This document shows positions 23,573 to 32,159 of a DNA stretch of 53,743 nt, piece after piece; the stretch's first letter is position 1; each line of letters begins with the position of its first letter. The translations under genes were made by a program, and so were the position numbers. Origin of the DNA: JBQTJJ01 sp052387235 (lineage in GTDB: Bacteria; Actinomycetota; Acidimicrobiia; Acidimicrobiales; GCA-2861595); the NCBI GenBank assembly GCA_052387235.1, contig JBQTJJ010000096.1, positions 1 through 53,743 on the forward strand. Direction: 5' to 3'. The notes under the pieces are model-generated. The model worked only from the letters and a program-made list of their open reading frames with translations. It ran no database searches and had not been told where the DNA came from.

Positions 23573-24934
23573 GTGCTGCGCCTCCACGACACTGCATCGG
23601 GTGCTGTACGCGAGCTCGGGCTCCGCGATCCGGGCCGGGTCTCGATGTATGTCTGCGGTCCCACCGTCTACGGGCCGCCCCACATCGGCCACGGCCGCCA
23701 ACTGCTGGTGTACGACGTCCTCCGCCGCTACCTGGAGTGGACCGGCCTCGATGTGCGCCACGTCTCCAATGTCACCGACATCGACGACAACATCATCAAG
23801 CGGGCCAACGAGGAGGGCCGGTCGTGCGACGACGTGACGGCCGAGTTCGAGAAGGCCTGGTACGACGCCGTCGACGCCCTGGGCGTGCTGCGGCCCCACG
23901 AGGACCCGCACGCCACCGCCTACGTGGCCGAGATGGTGGGCCTCATCGGGGAGCTGGTGGCGCGGGGCATCGCCTACGAGCTGGCCGACGGCGTGTACTT
24001 CGGCGTGGAGGCGGTGGACGGCTACGGGCTGCTGGCCCGGCAGTCGCTGGCTTCCCTGCGAGCCGGCGAGCGGGTCGACCTGGTGGAGGGCAAGCGGTCC
24101 CCGTTCGACTTCGTCCTGTGGAAGCGGGCCAAGCCGGGGGAGCCCGAGTGGGACTCGCCCTGGGGCGCCGGCCGCCCGGGCTGGCACACCGAGTGCGTGG
24201 TGATGTCGCTCCAGCTGCTGGGCGACGGCTTCGACCTCCACGCCGGCGGGCTCGATCTCCAGTTCCCGCACCACGAGAACGAGCGGGCCCAGGCCGTGGC
24301 CCTCGGGCACGAGTTCTCCCGCCACTGGATGCACCACGCCTTCGTGGAGACGGCGGGGGAGAAGATGTCGAAGTCGCTCGGCAACTTCACCACCCTGCCC
24401 GACCTGCTGTCGCGCACCGACCCCCGGGCCTACCGGCTGGTGGTGCTCCAGTCCCACTACCGCTCACCCCTCGACGTGATGCCCGAGAACATCGGCAACG
24501 CCGAACGGGCCCTGGCCAAGCTCGACGAGCTCCACCGGCGGTGGGCCATGGAGGAGGGGCGGCCACCCGACGCGGCGGCCGATCCGGCGGCGCTCGGGCA
24601 GTTCAGGGCGTGCATGGACGACGACCTGTCCACGCCGGCCGCCACCGGGCTGCTGTTCGACCTGGTGGGCCGGGCCAACGCCGCCCTGGCCGCCGGCGAC
24701 ACCGCCGGCGCGGCGCCGGCGGTGGCGGCCGCCTTCGAGATCGCGGCCGCCCTCGGGCTGGCTCCGAAGGCGGCGGACACCGCCCTCGACGACGAGACCC
24801 GCCGGCTGGTGGCGGCGCGTGACGACGCCCGGGCGGCCCGGGATTTCGCCCGGTCCGACGCCATCCGCGCCGAGCTCACGGCCCGGGGCTGGGTCGTCCA
24901 GGACACGCCCGCCGGCACCACCGTCCACCGCTGA
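23573..24934 (+). CDS. cysS: Cysteine-tRNA ligase
   Basis: The 453-residue class I synthetase charges tRNA-Cys. Visible are the zinc-site cysteine in MYVCGPTVYG, the HIGH motif PPHIGHGR, the VTDIDDNIIKRA segment, the other zinc ligands in GWHTECVVMS and FPHHENERAQ, and the KMSKS motif GEKMSKSLGN. The DALR anticodon-binding domain forms the C-terminus. The end reads GWVVQDTPAGTTVHR, as usual for CysRS. MshC, the mycothiol ligase paralogue, is an unlikely alternative because the full-length anticodon-binding domain is present. Start GTG, probably leaderless. Confidence 0.94.
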   Translation: MLRLHDTASGAVRELGLRDPGRVSMYVCGPTVYGPPHIGHGRQLLVYDVLRRYLEWTGLDVRHVSNVTDIDDNIIKRANEEGRSCDDVTAEFEKAWYDAVDALGVLRPHEDPHATAYVAEMVGLIGELVARGIAYELADGVYFGVEAVDGYGLLARQSLASLRAGERVDLVEGKRSPFDFVLWKRAKPGEPEWDSPWGAGRPGWHTECVVMSLQLLGDGFDLHAGGLDLQFPHHENERAQAVALGHEFSRHWMHHAFVETAGEKMSKSLGNFTTLPDLLSRTDPRAYRLVVLQSHYRSPLDVMPENIGNAERALAKLDELHRRWAMEEGRPPDAAADPAALGQFRACMDDDLSTPAATGLLFDLVGRANAALAAGDTAGAAPAVAAAFEIAAALGLAPKAADTALDDETRRLVAARDDARAARDFARSDAIRAELTARGWVVQDTPAGTTVHR

Positions 24935-24953
24935 TCTTTCGCGGTAGCGCCTC

Positions 24954-24982
24954 CTGACGCGGCGGTCTTTCGCTGCTAACGT
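24954..24982 (+). promoter_or_regulatory. Promoter candidate of the cold-shock gene
   Basis: CTGACG (24954-24959) and TAACGT (24977-24982) are 17 bp apart. Transcription from about 24989 would give a 5' untranslated leader of roughly 80 nt before the GTG at 25072, in line with the long leaders of csp mRNAs. Confidence 0.55.
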
Positions 24983-25071
24983 CTTCGCGCGGAGACTTGC
25001 TGCACGCACGACGCAGTCGCACGGAGGGCATTCTCCTCAGAAGCAGTCGGACGAGAAGGAGGATCGCCATC

Positions 25072-25272
25072 GTGGCGACCGGAACGGTCAAGTGGTTCAA
25101 CGCAGAGAAGGGCTACGGCTTCATCTCACAGGCTGAGGGTGCGGACGTGTTCGTGCACTTCAGCGCGATCCAGACGAACGGGTACCGTTCGCTGGAGGAA
25201 GGTCAGCAGGTGGAGTTCGAGGTCCAGGAAGGCCCGAAGGGCCTGCAGGCGGCCAGCGTCCGCCCGCTCTGA
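25072..25272 (+). CDS. csp: Cold-shock domain protein
   Basis: The 66-residue nucleic-acid-binding OB-fold protein has both RNA-binding motifs intact: KGYGFIS (RNP1) and VFVHF (RNP2). The usual opening GTVKWFNAEKGYGF is preserved. It acts as an RNA chaperone in the cytoplasm. The GTG at 25072 follows AAGGAGG by about 9 nt. A strong 13-bp hairpin ends the transcript at 25312-25340. Confidence 0.95.
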   Translation: MATGTVKWFNAEKGYGFISQAEGADVFVHFSAIQTNGYRSLEEGQQVEFEVQEGPKGLQAASVRPL

Positions 25273-25311
25273 GCCGGCCTTCCGGGCAGCGCCCGGACAA
25301 AGCGACATAGG

Positions 25312-25340
25312 AGCGCCCCTGTCCGGTGGACAGGGGCGCT
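25312..25340 (+). terminator. Intrinsic terminator-like hairpin after csp
   Basis: AGCGCCCCTGTCC (25312-25324) and GGACAGGGGCGCT (25328-25340) form a perfect 13-bp stem with a GGT loop, 40 nt after the csp stop and before the convergent sigma-factor stop at 25367. The T-run is only TTC. Confidence 0.75.
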
Positions 25341-25366
25341 TCGCGTGTGCAGCGGGGCCGAGCGAC

Positions 25367-26854
25367 CTACCCGGGCGGGGGAGCCACCGCGCCGTCACCG
25401 TCCACCGCTTCGGTGACCACCTCCGAGGCCGCCTCGGCCCCGGCCGCCTCGGCGCCGGCCGCGGCCTGGGCGCCGGCCGACGTGAGCGCCGTGGCCTCGT
25501 CCGCCGGAGCGGGGCCGGTGGGCGGGCTGCTCGGGAGCTGGCATCCGAGCTGGACGCCGAAGACACGGAAGCTGGGGCAGGTGGCGAGGCCGGCGGTGAG
25601 GTCGGCCGTCACCGACACGGTCGCCATGTCGACGTTGACGTCTCCCCGGGCCAGGCCCTCCAGCTCGGCCGGGTCGGGCGGCTCCAGCTCGGGAAGGGCG
25701 TCGGGCAGGGCGGTCACGGCGTCGGCGATGCCGGTGGCGGCCCTGGCGCCCTCGGCCACCAGTGCCGCCGCCAGGTCGACCGGCGCCCCGTCGGGCCCGG
25801 CCGAGGCCGCGGCGCTGAAGGTGGCGTGGGATCCCGGGGGAGCGGCGGAACCGCGACCGTTGAGGTTGACGGCGCCCACGCCCACGAAGCCCGCCACCAG
25901 CAGGGCCACCGATGCCACCGAGGTGACGAAGGGGGTGGGCAGGACGACCGCAGCCCCGATGCCGACCCCGATGGGCGCGGCCGCGCCCGTGGCCGCGGCG
26001 GCGCCCGAGGTGGCGGTGGTGGTGAGGCCGGTTGAGGTGGCGCCGGCCGAGGCCGAGGCGGTGGTGGAGAGCTGCCACTTCCCGACGACCAGAGCGGCCA
26101 GCCCGGCCGGCAGCGGCAGCACGGCCCGGCGAAGACCGGGGGCCACGTCGTCCAGCTCGGCCAGCCGGGACCGGCAGGGATCGCAGCCGGCGAGATGCTG
26201 GTCGACCTTGGAGATGTCGCGCGGGGACAGGGCCCCGGCGGCGTAGGCACCGAGCCGGTTCACCGTCTCCCGGCAGACCGCCCCCACCTCGCTCTGGCGC
26301 AGGTGGGCCTGGAGGTACCGCTGTCGCAGCCCCGCTCGGGCCCGCACCGCCAGCTGGGCCACGCCGTTGGCCGACACCCCGAGCAGGCCGGCCACCTCGC
26401 GTGGGGGGATCCCCTCCACCTCGGTGAGCCACAGGACGGACCGCCAGCGCTCGGGCAGGCTCCGGAACGCGCGGGCCACCAGCAGGGCGTCCGTGTCGGC
26501 CACCATCAGCTCGGACGGCTCGTTGCCCAGCACCGACCAGTCGTACTGGTCCCGGGGGTCGGTGGGCCGCACCCGGCCGCCCCGCCGCAGCGCGTCGATG
26601 GCGGCGTTGCGCACCGCTGCCAGCAGGTAGGGGAGGAAGTAGTCGGCGGCGTGGAGCCGGTCGGGGAGGGCCTGGAACACCCGGGTGAACGCGTCGCTGA
26701 CGGCGTCCGCGGCGTCGTCGGGATTGGCGGTGACGGCCAGGGCCATGCGCCAGGCCGCCTCGGCGTGGCGGCGGTACAGGGCCTCGAACGCCTCGAGGTC
26801 GCCGGCGCCGGCGCGGCCCGCGAGATCGGCGTCAGTCGCCTCGTCCTGCACCAT
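25367..26854 (-). CDS. ECF sigma factor fused to zinc-finger anti-sigma-like domain and membrane segment
   Basis: The 495-residue protein begins as an ECF sigma factor. Region 2 is at about 20-95 (AFEALYRRHAEAAWRMA, DDAADAVSDAFTRVFQ) and region 4 at about 125-180 (RSLPERWRSVLWLTEVEGI, PPREVAGLLGVSANGV). It continues with a zf-HC2-type motif H220-x3-C224-x2-C227 (QHLAGCDPC), a low-complexity Ala/Thr stretch, a hydrophobic segment near 320-340 (SVASVALLVAGFVGV) and about 150 extracytoplasmic residues with a C-x12-C pair. This puts sigma, zinc anti-sigma-like and transmembrane sensing parts in one chain, reminiscent of known ECF groups with C-terminal extensions. ATG 26854 follows GAGGG; ATG 26875 is the alternative start. 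Confidence 0.85.
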   Translation of the reverse strand: MVQDEATDADLAGRAGAGDLEAFEALYRRHAEAAWRMALAVTANPDDAADAVSDAFTRVFQALPDRLHAADYFLPYLLAAVRNAAIDALRRGGRVRPTDPRDQYDWSVLGNEPSELMVADTDALLVARAFRSLPERWRSVLWLTEVEGIPPREVAGLLGVSANGVAQLAVRARAGLRQRYLQAHLRQSEVGAVCRETVNRLGAYAAGALSPRDISKVDQHLAGCDPCRSRLAELDDVAPGLRRAVLPLPAGLAALVVGKWQLSTTASASAGATSTGLTTTATSGAAAATGAAAPIGVGIGAAVVLPTPFVTSVASVALLVAGFVGVGAVNLNGRGSAAPPGSHATFSAAASAGPDGAPVDLAAALVAEGARAATGIADAVTALPDALPELEPPDPAELEGLARGDVNVDMATVSVTADLTAGLATCPSFRVFGVQLGCQLPSSPPTGPAPADEATALTSAGAQAAAGAEAAGAEAASEVVTEAVDGDGAVAPPPG

Positions 26855-26963
26855 CGCCTGCCCTCGATGCCGCATTCTGCACGTCGCTCCGGTGGGCCCG
26901 ATCCCTCACCCTTTGTGGTGTTCTTGCCAGCGTACCGGGGCCCGACCGAAAAGGCACCACCCA

Positions 26964-26979
26964 GGGAGACATTTCTCCC
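26964..26979. promoter_or_regulatory. Small palindrome upstream of the sigma-fusion gene
   Basis: GGGAGA-N4-TCTCCC is a perfect 6+6 dyad about 110 nt upstream of the sigma-factor start, between it and the end of the dehydrogenase gene at 27041. It could be an operator or a leader hairpin. Nothing else is recognisable in the 26876-27040 spacer. Confidence 0.3.
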
Positions 26980-27040
26980 AGCGCCTGGGGCGCGCCGGCA
27001 GGGATCGTCTGCCCGGCGCGGGCAGGTCCCAAACCCCTTG

Positions 27041-28057
27041 CTATTTTTCGGGGGAAAGGATGACTTTAACTGGTCCGACAGAGGTATCCAGATCGTCGAG
27101 GGCGGCGCCGGCGTCCGCCAGTGGCCGGACCTCGCAGGTGGCCACGATCCCGTCCACCGCTCCGGCCGCCACCGCCTCGACGGCGGCCGCGAACTCGGCG
27201 TCGGTGTAGGCGATGGACGGCGCCACGTCCACCTCCTTCACCACCCAGAGCAACCCCGGCATGGGCACGGCCTGGCCCGGCCCCACCACGCCCAGCACCA
27301 CCACCTGGCCCCCCGGGGCCGCCGTCTCCACCGCCTGTCCCGGTCCGGCCGGGCTGCCTGTCGCCTCGAACACGACGTCGGGCGGGCCGCCGAGGGCGCC
27401 GGCCAGCCGGCCGGCGCCGTCGACCACGGCCGCGCCGAGGGAGGCGGCCGCCGCGGCCCGGGCCGGCCGGGGCTCGGCCACGGCCAGGCGGGTGACGCCG
27501 GCCCGCAGCAGCGCCGCCACCGCCAGCAGGCCCACCGAGCCGGCGCCGAGGACGGCGACGGCCAGGTCCGGGGCGCCGGCGGCCCGGCTGCGGCCGACGG
27601 CGTGGAGCGCCACCGCGTACGGCTCGACCAGGGCGCCGGCCTCCGGGCCGACCGTGGCGGGCAGCGGGTGGCACGACGAGGCCGGGACGGCCACCCGCTC
27701 GGCCCAGCCGCCGGCGCGCAGCCCCATGCCCAGCGAAGTCGTCAGCTGCAGCGGGCACAGGTTGCCCCGGCCGGCCAGGCACGACGGGCAGGCGCCGCAG
27801 CGCCGGGCCGGGAGGACGGCCACCCGGGTGCCGTCGGCCGGTCCGGCCCGGTCGGGGTCGCCGCCCACCACCGTGCCGGCGAACTCGTGGCCCAGCACGG
27901 CGCCGGCCGGGAGGAGCCCGGAGGCCCGCAGGTGCTGGTCGCTCCCGCAGATCCCGCACCGCTCCACCGCCACCACCACCTCGCCCGCGCCGGCGACCGG
28001 CTCGGCCCGGTCCTCCACGGCGAACCGGCCGTCCGCGGTCACGGCCACGGCGCGCAT
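27041..28057 (-). CDS. Zinc-dependent medium-chain dehydrogenase (threonine/sorbitol dehydrogenase-like)
   Basis: This 338-residue MDR-superfamily NAD(P)-dependent dehydrogenase has the catalytic zinc ligands in RCGICGSDQHL and GHEFAGTVVGG, and the structural zinc cysteines in RRCGACPSCLAGRGNLC. The Rossmann motif is VAVLGAGSVGLLAVAALL. The substrate cannot be told from the sequence. The ATG at 28057 has TACAGT ending 5 nt upstream, so it may be leaderless. The gene diverges from the acyl-CoA dehydrogenase gene with a 61-bp spacer. Confidence 0.82.
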   Translation of the reverse strand: MRAVAVTADGRFAVEDRAEPVAGAGEVVVAVERCGICGSDQHLRASGLLPAGAVLGHEFAGTVVGGDPDRAGPADGTRVAVLPARRCGACPSCLAGRGNLCPLQLTTSLGMGLRAGGWAERVAVPASSCHPLPATVGPEAGALVEPYAVALHAVGRSRAAGAPDLAVAVLGAGSVGLLAVAALLRAGVTRLAVAEPRPARAAAAASLGAAVVDGAGRLAGALGGPPDVVFEATGSPAGPGQAVETAAPGGQVVVLGVVGPGQAVPMPGLLWVVKEVDVAPSIAYTDAEFAAAVEAVAAGAVDGIVATCEVRPLADAGAALDDLDTSVGPVKVILSPEK

Positions 28058-28118
28058 GGGTGACTGTACGGCCGGTCGGGGCGGTGGGGACGCCGGGAGC
28101 CTGCCATCATGGCCGGTG

Positions 28119-29339
28119 ATGGCCGGGTTCTCCCTGGAGCTCGACGACGAGCAGCTCCAGCTCCAGAGGTGGGTCCACGAGTTCGCCGAGACCGTCGTGC
28201 GGCCGGTGGCGGCCGAGTGGGACGAGCGGGAGGAGACCCCGTGGCCGGTCATCGAGCAGGCGGCCGAGGTCGGCCTCTACTCGCTCGAATTCCTGGCCAA
28301 CGCCTTCGCCGACCCCACCGGGCTGCTCATCCCGGTGGTGATGGAGGAGATGGCCTGGGGCGACGCCGGCATCGCCCTCGCCATCTTCGGCACCACCCTC
28401 GGCGTCTCGGGGATCATGCGCAACGGCACGCCCGAGCAGGTGGCGGAATGGCTGCCGCGCTGCTTCCGTGACGACCACGACAAGGTGGCGGTGGCCGCCT
28501 TCGCCGTCTCCGAGCCCGACGCCGGATCGGACGTGAGCTCGCTGCGCACCAGGGCCGTCCACGACGAGGCCACCGGCGAGTGGGTGCTCGACGGCACCAA
28601 GACGTGGATCACCAACGGCGGCATCGCCGGCGTCCACGTCATCGTGGCCTCGGTGGATCCCGAGCTGGGGTCCCGCGGCCAGGCCAGCTTCGTGGTGCCG
28701 CCCGGGACGGCCGGGCTGTCCCAGGGGCAGAAGTTCAAGAAGATGGGCATCCGGGCCTCCCACACGGCCGAGGTGGTGCTCGACGGATGCCGGGTGCCGG
28801 GCCGCTGTTTGCTGGGCGGCAAGGAGCGCCTCGACGAGCGGCTGGCCCGGGTCCGGGAGGGCCGGAGCAGCGGGCGCAGCCAGGCCGCCATGGCGACGTT
28901 CGAGGCGTCGCGGCCGGCGGTGGGGGCCCAGGCGCTCGGCATCGCCAGGGCCGCCTACGAGCACGCCCTCGAGTACGCCAAGCACCGCCGCCAGTTCGGC
29001 CGGGCCATCATCGAGAACCAGGCCATCGCCTTCAAGCTGGCGGACATGAGGATGCTCATCGACGCCTCCCGCCTCCTCGTCTGGCGGGCGGCGTGGATGA
29101 GCCGCAACGGCCAGGGCTTCACCGCCGGCGAGGGCTCCATGTCCAAGCTCTTCGCCGGGGAGACGGCGGTGAAGGTCACCGACGAGGCCATCCAGATCCT
29201 CGGCGGCTACGGCTACGTCCGGGACGAACCGGTGGAGCGCTGGCACCGCGACTCGAAGATCTACACGATCTTCGAGGGCACGTCCGAGATCCAGCGCCTC
29301 ATCATCGCAAGAGCCATATCGGGCCTACATATTTCGTGA
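28119..29339 (+). CDS. Acyl-CoA dehydrogenase
   Basis: The 406-residue flavoprotein catalyses alpha-beta desaturation of acyl-CoA thioesters. The two family signatures are present: AFAVSEPDAGSDVSSLRTRA (FAD/substrate loop) and the C-terminal ILGGYGYVRDEPVERWHRDSK with FEGTSEIQRLIIAR. The Glu of DSKIYTIFEGTSEIQ fits the catalytic-base position of short/medium-chain enzymes. Electrons would go to ETF. The ATG at 28119 lacks a clear ribosome-binding site. It may share a catabolic role with the enoyl-CoA hydratases at 48.8 and 50.9 kb, but they are not linked. Confidence 0.9.
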   Translation: MAGFSLELDDEQLQLQRWVHEFAETVVRPVAAEWDEREETPWPVIEQAAEVGLYSLEFLANAFADPTGLLIPVVMEEMAWGDAGIALAIFGTTLGVSGIMRNGTPEQVAEWLPRCFRDDHDKVAVAAFAVSEPDAGSDVSSLRTRAVHDEATGEWVLDGTKTWITNGGIAGVHVIVASVDPELGSRGQASFVVPPGTAGLSQGQKFKKMGIRASHTAEVVLDGCRVPGRCLLGGKERLDERLARVREGRSSGRSQAAMATFEASRPAVGAQALGIARAAYEHALEYAKHRRQFGRAIIENQAIAFKLADMRMLIDASRLLVWRAAWMSRNGQGFTAGEGSMSKLFAGETAVKVTDEAIQILGGYGYVRDEPVERWHRDSKIYTIFEGTSEIQRLIIARAISGLHIS

Positions 29340-29618
29340 TCCGGGGGATCGGCCCGGGCCCCGGAAACGGCCTCTCGTCCCTATTCACCGGGCGCGCCGA
29401 GCGCGGGCGCCCGACGCAGGCGAGCCGACCGGGCCCGAACCCCGGGCGCCGGGTACCCCTGAAGACGCCCGGCCCCGTCGCCCGACGAGCTGCCCGAGGT
29501 GCTCACGGAGATCTCCGCCCGCCTCGTCCACCAGCGCGATTCCGCGTGCAGAAACCGCCCGGCCAGGGCGGTTTCTGCACGCGAAACGGGGAACCGTACG
29601 CACGGGAGCCGGGCGCCG
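29340..29618. other. Gene-free spacer, possible coding remnant
   Basis: I find no intact gene here. Around 29482-29541 the plus strand reads DELPEVLTEISARLVHQ, which looks like a protein C-terminus without a body and may be a decayed gene end. A strong hairpin lies at 29543-29583. Confidence 0.3.
29543..29583. terminator. Perfect 18-bp hairpin, terminator-like
   Basis: The left arm CGCGTGCAGAAACCGCCC (29543-29560) and right arm 29566-29583 pair perfectly around the loop GGCCA. It lies 36 nt downstream (minus strand) of the dehydrogenase stop at 29619 and 204 nt after the acyl-CoA dehydrogenase stop, so it can serve both convergent genes. It may also be a dispersed palindrome. Confidence 0.65.
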
Positions 29619-30617
29619 TCAGACGTGCAGCACGGCGGCGCCGTGCACCCGGTCGTGGGCGAGGTCCCGCAGGGCCCGGTCGGCGTCACCCAGCGCGTAG
29701 GCCGTCGTCTCGACGCGCAGGCCGATGCGGGCCGCCAGGTCCAGGAAGGCTCTGCCGTCGGCGCGCGTGTTGGCGGTGACGCTGCGGACCTGGCGCTCCT
29801 GGAAGAGGTGATCGGCGTAGCGGAGGGGCGGGATGTCGCTGAGGTGGATGCCGGCGATGGCGACGGTGCCGCCACGGTCGAGTGCCGACAGGGCGACCGG
29901 GACGATCTCGCCGGCGGGGGCGAAGATGATGGCGGCATCCAGTGCCTCGGGTGGCGGGTCGTACGTGTCGCCCGCCGAGGCGGCGCCGAGGTCGAGTGCG
30001 AGCCGGCGGGCCGGCTCGGAGCGGGTCATCACGTGGACCCGTGCCCCTTCGGCCACCGCGACCTGCGCCGCGAGGTGGGCGGAGGCGCCGAACCCGAACA
30101 CGCCCAGCCTTCCACCCGGGGGGAGCTCGGCCCGGCGCAGGGCCCGGAAGCCGATGATGCCGGCGCACAGGAGGGGAGCGGCGTGCTCGTCGTCGAATGC
30201 GGGCGGGATCTCGTAGGCGAAGCGCTCGTCGACGACGGCGTGCTCGGCGTAGCCGCCGTCGGCGTCCCAGCCCGTGAAGAGCGGCGACAGGCACAGGTTC
30301 TCGTCGCCGCGGAGGCAGAACCGGCAGGTGCCGCAGGTGGACCGGAGCCAGGCGATCCCGACCCGGTCGCCGACGGCGAACCGGCTTGTGGCCGGCCCCA
30401 GTGCGTCGACGACGCCCACGATCTCGTGGCCTGGCACCGTGCGCGGCCGTCTCGGAGCGAGATCGCCCTCGGCCAGGTGCAGATCCGTCCGGCACACCCC
30501 GCACGCAGCCACGCGTACACGCAGCTCACCGTCGCCCGGTTGCGGAGGGTCCCGATCGATCGCGGCCATCGGCGACCCGTCGATCGGCCCCGGTGTGTGC
30601 ACCACCCACGCCTTCAC
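29619..30617 (-). CDS. Zinc-dependent alcohol dehydrogenase (AdhP-like)
   Basis: The 332-residue alcohol dehydrogenase has catalytic zinc ligands in ACGVCRTDLHLAEG and PGHEIVGVVDALG, and the structural zinc lobe STCGTCRFCLRGDENLC. The cofactor loop is GRLGVFGFGASAHLAAQVA. The GDENLC plus TGWDADGGYAEHAV combination is typical of propanol-preferring bacterial alcohol dehydrogenases. The GTG at 30617 opens VKAWVVHTPGPID. It is separated by 104 nt from the fructosamine-kinase gene upstream, so it may be transcribed on its own. Confidence 0.85.
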   Translation of the reverse strand: MKAWVVHTPGPIDGSPMAAIDRDPPQPGDGELRVRVAACGVCRTDLHLAEGDLAPRRPRTVPGHEIVGVVDALGPATSRFAVGDRVGIAWLRSTCGTCRFCLRGDENLCLSPLFTGWDADGGYAEHAVVDERFAYEIPPAFDDEHAAPLLCAGIIGFRALRRAELPPGGRLGVFGFGASAHLAAQVAVAEGARVHVMTRSEPARRLALDLGAASAGDTYDPPPEALDAAIIFAPAGEIVPVALSALDRGGTVAIAGIHLSDIPPLRYADHLFQERQVRSVTANTRADGRAFLDLAARIGLRVETTAYALGDADRALRDLAHDRVHGAAVLHV

Positions 30618-30721
30618 GTAGATACGAGTCTGCGCCGGCGGCGCTGGAATTGCGAGGTCGGGCGGAGGCTGCGGTCCCTGGGCCCCGGCGGAGGTTGCGG
30701 TCCCGGCATGGCGCCCCGCCC

Positions 30722-31582
30722 TCAGACGTAGCGCCCCATGGCGGCCACGGCCGAGGCGCCGTAGCCCCCGCCGAAGATCACGGCGTGCACGAGCAGCGGC
30801 AGGACCTGCCAGAGCTCGACGCGCTCCTCGTGTCCCTCGGCCAGCGGCGTCGCCTCCTCGTAGGCGGCGAGGAAGGCCGGGCCGGGCGCGCCGAAGAGCC
30901 GGAGCATGGCGAGGTCGATCTCGCGGTGGCCGCCGTAGGCGGCGGGGTCGACGAGCCACGGGCGCCCGCCGGCGCCGGTCATCACGTTGCCGGTCCACAG
31001 GTCGCCGTGCAGCCGGGCCGGCGGCTCGGGCGGCCCGGCCAGCTCGGGCAGGCGGGCGGCGAGCCTGTCGAGCAGGCCCGGCGCCGCGGGCGGCAGCGCC
31101 CCGCGGTCGGCGGCCATGCGAGCGAGGGGCTCGAGCCGGCGGGTCACGTAGAACGAGGGCCAGTCGTCGCACGGGTCGTTGGGCAGTGTGAGCGGCCCGA
31201 GCACGAGGTCGTGGCCGCCGCCGTGGGCGGGGGCGCCGGCGGCGTGGAGCGCGGCCAGGCCCCGGCCGAGGTCCTCCTCGGTCCCCGTCGTGCGGTGGCC
31301 GGGCTCCACCCACGACAGGGCCAGGAAGCGCGGGCCCCCGGGTTCGTCGGCGACGGCGAGCACGTCGGGGACGGGGAGGGCGCCGGCCCGGGCCAGCCAT
31401 GCCAGCCCCTCGGCCTCGCGGGAGTAGGCGTGCGGCGCGGCATCGGCTGCGGTCTTGACGAACACCCGGGTCCCACCTGCCAGCTCGGCCGCGTAGGCGT
31501 CGTTGAGGTCGCCGCCGGCCATCGGACGCAGGTCGGCGACGGGCGAGTCGAGGGCGCCGGCCAGGGCGTCAGCGAGGCGCAC
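30722..31582 (-). CDS. Fructosamine/ketosamine 3-kinase family protein
   Basis: The 286-residue kinase has the aminoglycoside-phosphotransferase-like fold of the FN3K family. The catalytic loop is LHGDLWTGNVM and the metal-binding segment LVDPAAYGGHREIDLAML. The opening has MAGGDLNDAYAAEL and VFVKTA (ATP lysine). It should phosphorylate ketoamine adducts (often ribulosamines or erythrulosamines in bacteria) on glycated proteins, which then break down. It overlaps the phosphatase gene by 14 nt (31569-31582), start GTG. Confidence 0.88.
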   Translation of the reverse strand: MRLADALAGALDSPVADLRPMAGGDLNDAYAAELAGGTRVFVKTAADAAPHAYSREAEGLAWLARAGALPVPDVLAVADEPGGPRFLALSWVEPGHRTTGTEEDLGRGLAALHAAGAPAHGGGHDLVLGPLTLPNDPCDDWPSFYVTRRLEPLARMAADRGALPPAAPGLLDRLAARLPELAGPPEPPARLHGDLWTGNVMTGAGGRPWLVDPAAYGGHREIDLAMLRLFGAPGPAFLAAYEEATPLAEGHEERVELWQVLPLLVHAVIFGGGYGASAVAAMGRYV

Positions 31583-32054
31583 GCAGCTCGGCCAGCAGGC
31601 CCGTGCAGGCGGCGTCGACGAGGTCGATGACGCGGTCGAACCCGTCACCCTCGCCGTAATAGGGATCGGGCACGTCGAGGTCGGACGCCCCGGCGGAGGC
31701 GGGGTCGAACTCCCGCAGCAGGCGGACCTTGGCCCGGTCGGCCTCGGTGCGGGCCAGGCGGCGCAGGTCGCGGGCGTTGGCCGCGTCGCAGGCCAGGACG
31801 AGGTCGAAGTCGTCGAAATCGCCGGCCCGCACCTGCCTGGCCCTGCCGTCGACCCGGAGGCCGCGGCGGGCGCCGGCCTCCACCGATCGCGGGTCGGGGC
31901 CGTTGCCCACGTGCCAGCCGCCCGTGCCCGCACTGTCGATGACGATCTCGTCCTCGAGCCCCGCCTCGCGCACACGGGCCCGCATGATCGCCTCGGCCGT
32001 CGGCGATCGGCAGATGTTCCCCATGCAGACGAAGAGGATGCGGCTGGGGGCCAT
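31569..32054 (-). CDS. Low-molecular-weight protein-tyrosine-phosphatase
   Basis: The 161-residue LMW-PTP has the N-terminal P-loop VCMGNICRSPTAEAI (nucleophile C10, R16) and the general-acid loop VPDPYYGEGDGF. It may dephosphorylate protein tyrosine. Given the overlapping kinase gene, it may instead act on sugar phosphates or protein-ribulosamine phosphates, an activity reported for this family. The ATG at 32054 has no ribosome-binding site but a TAGGGT box ends 8 nt upstream (minus strand, 32068-32063). Confidence 0.92.
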   Translation of the reverse strand: MAPSRILFVCMGNICRSPTAEAIMRARVREAGLEDEIVIDSAGTGGWHVGNGPDPRSVEAGARRGLRVDGRARQVRAGDFDDFDLVLACDAANARDLRRLARTEADRAKVRLLREFDPASAGASDLDVPDPYYGEGDGFDRVIDLVDAACTGLLAELRAPR

Positions 32055-32159
32055 GCGCGCCCACCCTAAAGGGCCTGCGCGCCTACCGGCTCGGACGTGG
32101 CAGCCTTCGACCGGGCGCAACGGACGCGGGCGCATCGGACGCAGGACGGGAAGAGCATC

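Noticed and set aside
32097..32159. Longer start for the ABC exporter
   Set aside because: The added residues are Arg/Thr-rich without family resemblance, and the GTG at 32160 has a better ribosome-binding site; kept only as an alternative.
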